Both the position numbers and the translations under genes were made by a program. The notes under the pieces were generated by a model. It made no database searches, was not told the DNA's origin, and was given only the letters and a program-made list of their open reading frames with translations. 17,101 nt of DNA from Nitratireductor sp. Its GTDB lineage: Bacteria; Pseudomonadota; Alphaproteobacteria; Rhizobiales; Rhizobiaceae. The stretch is from the NCBI GenBank assembly GCA_020441735.1, contig JAGRLQ010000016.1, positions 1-17,101 of the forward strand. The letters run 5' to 3'. Of this stretch, positions 15,267 through 17,101 are shown in pieces. Position 1 is the stretch's first letter. Each line of letters begins with the position of its first letter.

Positions 15267-16451
15267 AAGCTTGCCCTTCAATCCTTCCAGCATATTGAGG
15301 CAGCGCCCGAGTTCGGCGATCTCGATATACTCGTCCGGCTTGTGGGCCTGTTCGATCGAGCCTGGGCCACAAACCACGGTGGACATGCCCATTTCCTGGT
15401 AGAGGCCTGCTTCGGTGCCGAAGGAGACGACATCGGTGTCCGCACTGCCGGTCAGTGCTGCACAGATGTCGCGGGCTTCAGATTCGCTTGCAGGCTCCAG
15501 CCCCGTGACCTCGCCGATTATTTCGGTCTCAATGGTTGCTTCGGGTGCCCGCTGGCGCATTTGCGGCAGCAATTCCTCTTCCACATAGCGGTTGATTTCC
15601 GCTTTCACATGGCGGGCGTCCTCCGTCTGGACCGGGCGCATCTCCCATTCAACCGCACAGTCGCCGGCAATCGTGTTGCGGGAGACTCCGCCCTCGATGC
15701 GGCCGATCTGGAGTGTGGTATAGGGCGGTTCGAAGCGCTGGCCTGCGGGTGTCGAGTTCTTCAACTCTTCGCGGATGTCCATCAGCCGGGAGATATAGCG
15801 GGTGGCATACTCGATGGCGTTGACGCCCTGATGGGTGAGCGATCCATGGGCGGCGAGCCCTGTAAAGCGTGTGGTGTATTCGTAGCAGCCCTTGTGACCT
15901 TCGATGATGCGCATGGAGGTTGGCTCGCCGACGATACAGACAGAGGGATGGATGCCTTCTGCCGCCATGTCGCGCACCAGTTGCTGGCCGCCCAGGCAGC
16001 CGGTCTCCTCGTCATAGGTCAGCGCAATGTGCACCGGGCGGGTCAGCGGCAGGGTGGCGAAGTCGGAAGCCATGGCGATGGCCGCCGCGATGAACCCCTT
16101 CATGTCACAGGTACCGCGCCCGTAAAGCCGGTCATCGCGCCGGTCCATGGCAAAGGGCTCGCTGGTCCAGTTCTGGCCTGTCACCGGCACCACGTCGCTG
16201 TGGCCGGAAAGCATGATGCCGCCCTTGCTGCTGCCTGAGCCTGCCTCCGGGCCGATTGTTGCAAGGCAGTTTGCGCGGGTGCCATCGTCGCAATGCCATA
16301 CGCGGACGCTTGCGCCTGCCGCCTCGAGCCAGCCAGCCGCCTCGCTGATCAGTTCCAGATTGCTGTCGAAGGAAACGGTCGGCAGCGCAATCAACCGGTC
16401 GAGCAGGCTGATGGTGTCTTCAAGCCGGGGATGGTCGGCGGAGAGCGGCAA
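15258..16451 (-). CDS. argE: M20 family deacetylase, acetylornithine deacetylase type (ArgE-like)
   Basis: ArgE removes the acetyl group from N2-acetylornithine to give ornithine in arginine synthesis. The 397-residue protein has the M20 di-zinc layout: H84 in SGHSDVVP with D86, bridging D116 in GRGTCDMKG, catalytic and metal E148/E149 in YDEETG, GEPTSM, and a late histidine in EQAHKPDEYIE. The dimerisation domain lies around 185-300. The start is a TTG at 16451 with AAGGA (16459-16463) 7 nt upstream. There is no in-frame ATG until residue 80, which would destroy the fold. The upstream M24 gene ends 3 bp before it in the same frame. The tight link to an ectoine-hydrolase-like gene raises the possibility that its real substrate is an acetylated diaminobutyrate, a one-carbon-shorter analogue of acetylornithine. 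Confidence 0.88.
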   Translation of the reverse strand: MPLSADHPRLEDTISLLDRLIALPTVSFDSNLELISEAAGWLEAAGASVRVWHCDDGTRANCLATIGPEAGSGSSKGGIMLSGHSDVVPVTGQNWTSEPFAMDRRDDRLYGRGTCDMKGFIAAAIAMASDFATLPLTRPVHIALTYDEETGCLGGQQLVRDMAAEGIHPSVCIVGEPTSMRIIEGHKGCYEYTTRFTGLAAHGSLTHQGVNAIEYATRYISRLMDIREELKNSTPAGQRFEPPYTTLQIGRIEGGVSRNTIAGDCAVEWEMRPVQTEDARHVKAEINRYVEEELLPQMRQRAPEATIETEIIGEVTGLEPASESEARDICAALTGSADTDVVSFGTEAGLYQEMGMSTVVCGPGSIEQAHKPDEYIEIAELGRCLNMLEGLKGKLTA

Positions 16452-16463
16452 GGGTCATTCCTT
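16449..16463 (-). promoter_or_regulatory. Translational coupling site: AAGGA, TGA stop, TTG start
   Basis: On the minus strand AAGGA (16463-16459) lies inside the last codons of the M24 gene, followed by its TGA stop (16457-16455), one CCC codon, and the TTG start of argE (16451-16449). Ribosomes ending the first gene are well placed to restart on the second. Confidence 0.6.
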
Positions 16464-17101
16464 CACATAAAGCTTGCGCGGCCGGTCGCAGAGGCACTCG
16501 GCAGGGCCGCTTTCAGTAATGCGGATCGGCTCGGTGATCTCCAGTCCCCAATCCTCCATCCAGATTGCCGGCATGAAGTGGAAGGTCATGTTGGCTTCCA
16601 GCACGGTTTCATCGCTCTTGCGGATCGAGGCAGTACGCTCGCCCCAGTCAGGCGGATAGGAAAGGCCGATCGGATAGCCGCAACGCCCGTCGCGCTCGAT
16701 GCCGGCCTTTTCAAGCGCCGCGTAGAAAGCGCGGGCGATGTCGCCGGTGGTATTGCCGGCGCGTGCCGACTCCAGCCCGGCGGCGATGCCCTCCTGGGCG
16801 ACTTTTTCGGCTTCGAGGATTTCCGGGAAGGGTTTTCCCAGAAACACCGTACGGCAGAAGGGGGCGTGATAGCGGCGGTAGCAGCCGGAGAGTTCAAAAA
16901 AGGTTGCTTCGCCGGTGCGGAACGGCCGGCCGTCCCAGGTGATGTGGGCCGCTGATGCATCGGGACCAGACGGCAGCAACGGCACGATGGAAGCATAATC
17001 GCCCCAGTGGCCATCGGCACCGGTGATTGCGTCGCGGTAGATTTCGGCAACCAGATCGTTCTTGTTGAGCCCCGGTTCGACGCGCTCCATGACGCCGTCG
17101 A
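16455..17101 (-). CDS. doeA: M24 family, ectoine hydrolase DoeA/EutD-like (5' end outside window)
   Basis: DoeA/EutD opens the ectoine ring to N-acetyl-diaminobutyrate, the first step of ectoine breakdown. Only the C-terminal 215 or so residues are present; the frame stays open to the window edge, so the internal ATG at 17090 is not the start. The pita-bread fold is recognisable. FFELSGCYRRYHAP places a glutamate at 16893-16895 that aligns with the active glutamate of creatinase and probably with the proposed nucleophile of EutD. GYPIGLSYPPDWGE and MTFHFMP...LEITE follow, and the end, PRKLYVKE, is also DoeA-like as I recall it. The canonical metal-binding EPG of peptidases is replaced by HFMP, which argues against an ordinary Xaa-Pro peptidase. 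It is upstream of, and surely cotranscribed with, argE. No other ectoine gene is visible in the window. Confidence 0.75.
   Translation of the reverse strand, partial: DGVMERVEPGLNKNDLVAEIYRDAITGADGHWGDYASIVPLLPSGPDASAAHITWDGRPFRTGEATFFELSGCYRRYHAPFCRTVFLGKPFPEILEAEKVAQEGIAAGLESARAGNTTGDIARAFYAALEKAGIERDGRCGYPIGLSYPPDWGERTASIRKSDETVLEANMTFHFMPAIWMEDWGLEITEPIRITESGPAECLCDRPRKLYVKE

Noticed and set aside
1..17101. Mobile element, prophage, CRISPR array or defence island
   Set aside because: No transposase, integrase, repeat array or phage genes are seen; the genes are conserved housekeeping functions with uniform composition.

Overview
The window reads as chromosomal core DNA from an alphaproteobacterium, most likely order Hyphomicrobiales (Rhizobiales). 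This rests on its high GC content, a CckA-type hybrid histidine kinase, a FliO-like protein with a long tail, and a rhizobial-looking order of glmU, glmS, DUF502, recG, sdhE, mfd, cckA and argE. A partial ectoine-hydrolase-like gene at the right edge hints at a marine or saline habitat. I cannot name a genus from sequence alone.

Layout: (1) 82-771 (-) encodes a single-pass membrane protein with a C-terminal SPOR-like domain, divergent from (2) glmU at 919-2277 (+). After a 254-bp leader with a stem-loop and a direct repeat comes (3) glmS at 2532-4358 (+). GlmS and GlmU together cover the dedicated route from fructose-6-phosphate to UDP-N-acetylglucosamine except the GlmM step, and the SPOR-like protein may act on the wall made from it. 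(4) A DUF502 membrane protein at 4527-5270 (+) ends 5 bp from the end of (5) recG, 5276-7384 (-). RecG is divergent from (6) sdhE, 7535-7822 (+), and (7) mfd, 7827-11324 (+), which form a tight pair. RecG and Mfd are related SF2 DNA translocases used in fork rescue and transcription-coupled repair.

(8) 11364-12152 (-) encodes a FliO-like membrane protein, probably from a TTG start. It is divergent from (9) cckA, 12538-15246 (+), the top kinase of the alphaproteobacterial CckA-ChpT-CtrA cell-cycle relay. The 385-bp gap between them holds two perfect palindromes and a possible promoter. (10) argE, 15258-16451 (-), and (11) a partial M24 ectoine-hydrolase-like gene, 16455-17101 (-), form a tight two-gene unit. 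The upstream gene's stop codon is in frame with, and one codon before, the downstream TTG start.

I see no tRNA, rRNA, insertion sequence, prophage, CRISPR array or clearly transferred segment. I did not find a convincing undescribed system. The most open points are the DoeA-like/ArgE pair, the palindromic cckA/FliO-like control region, and the DUF502 and SPOR-like proteins.
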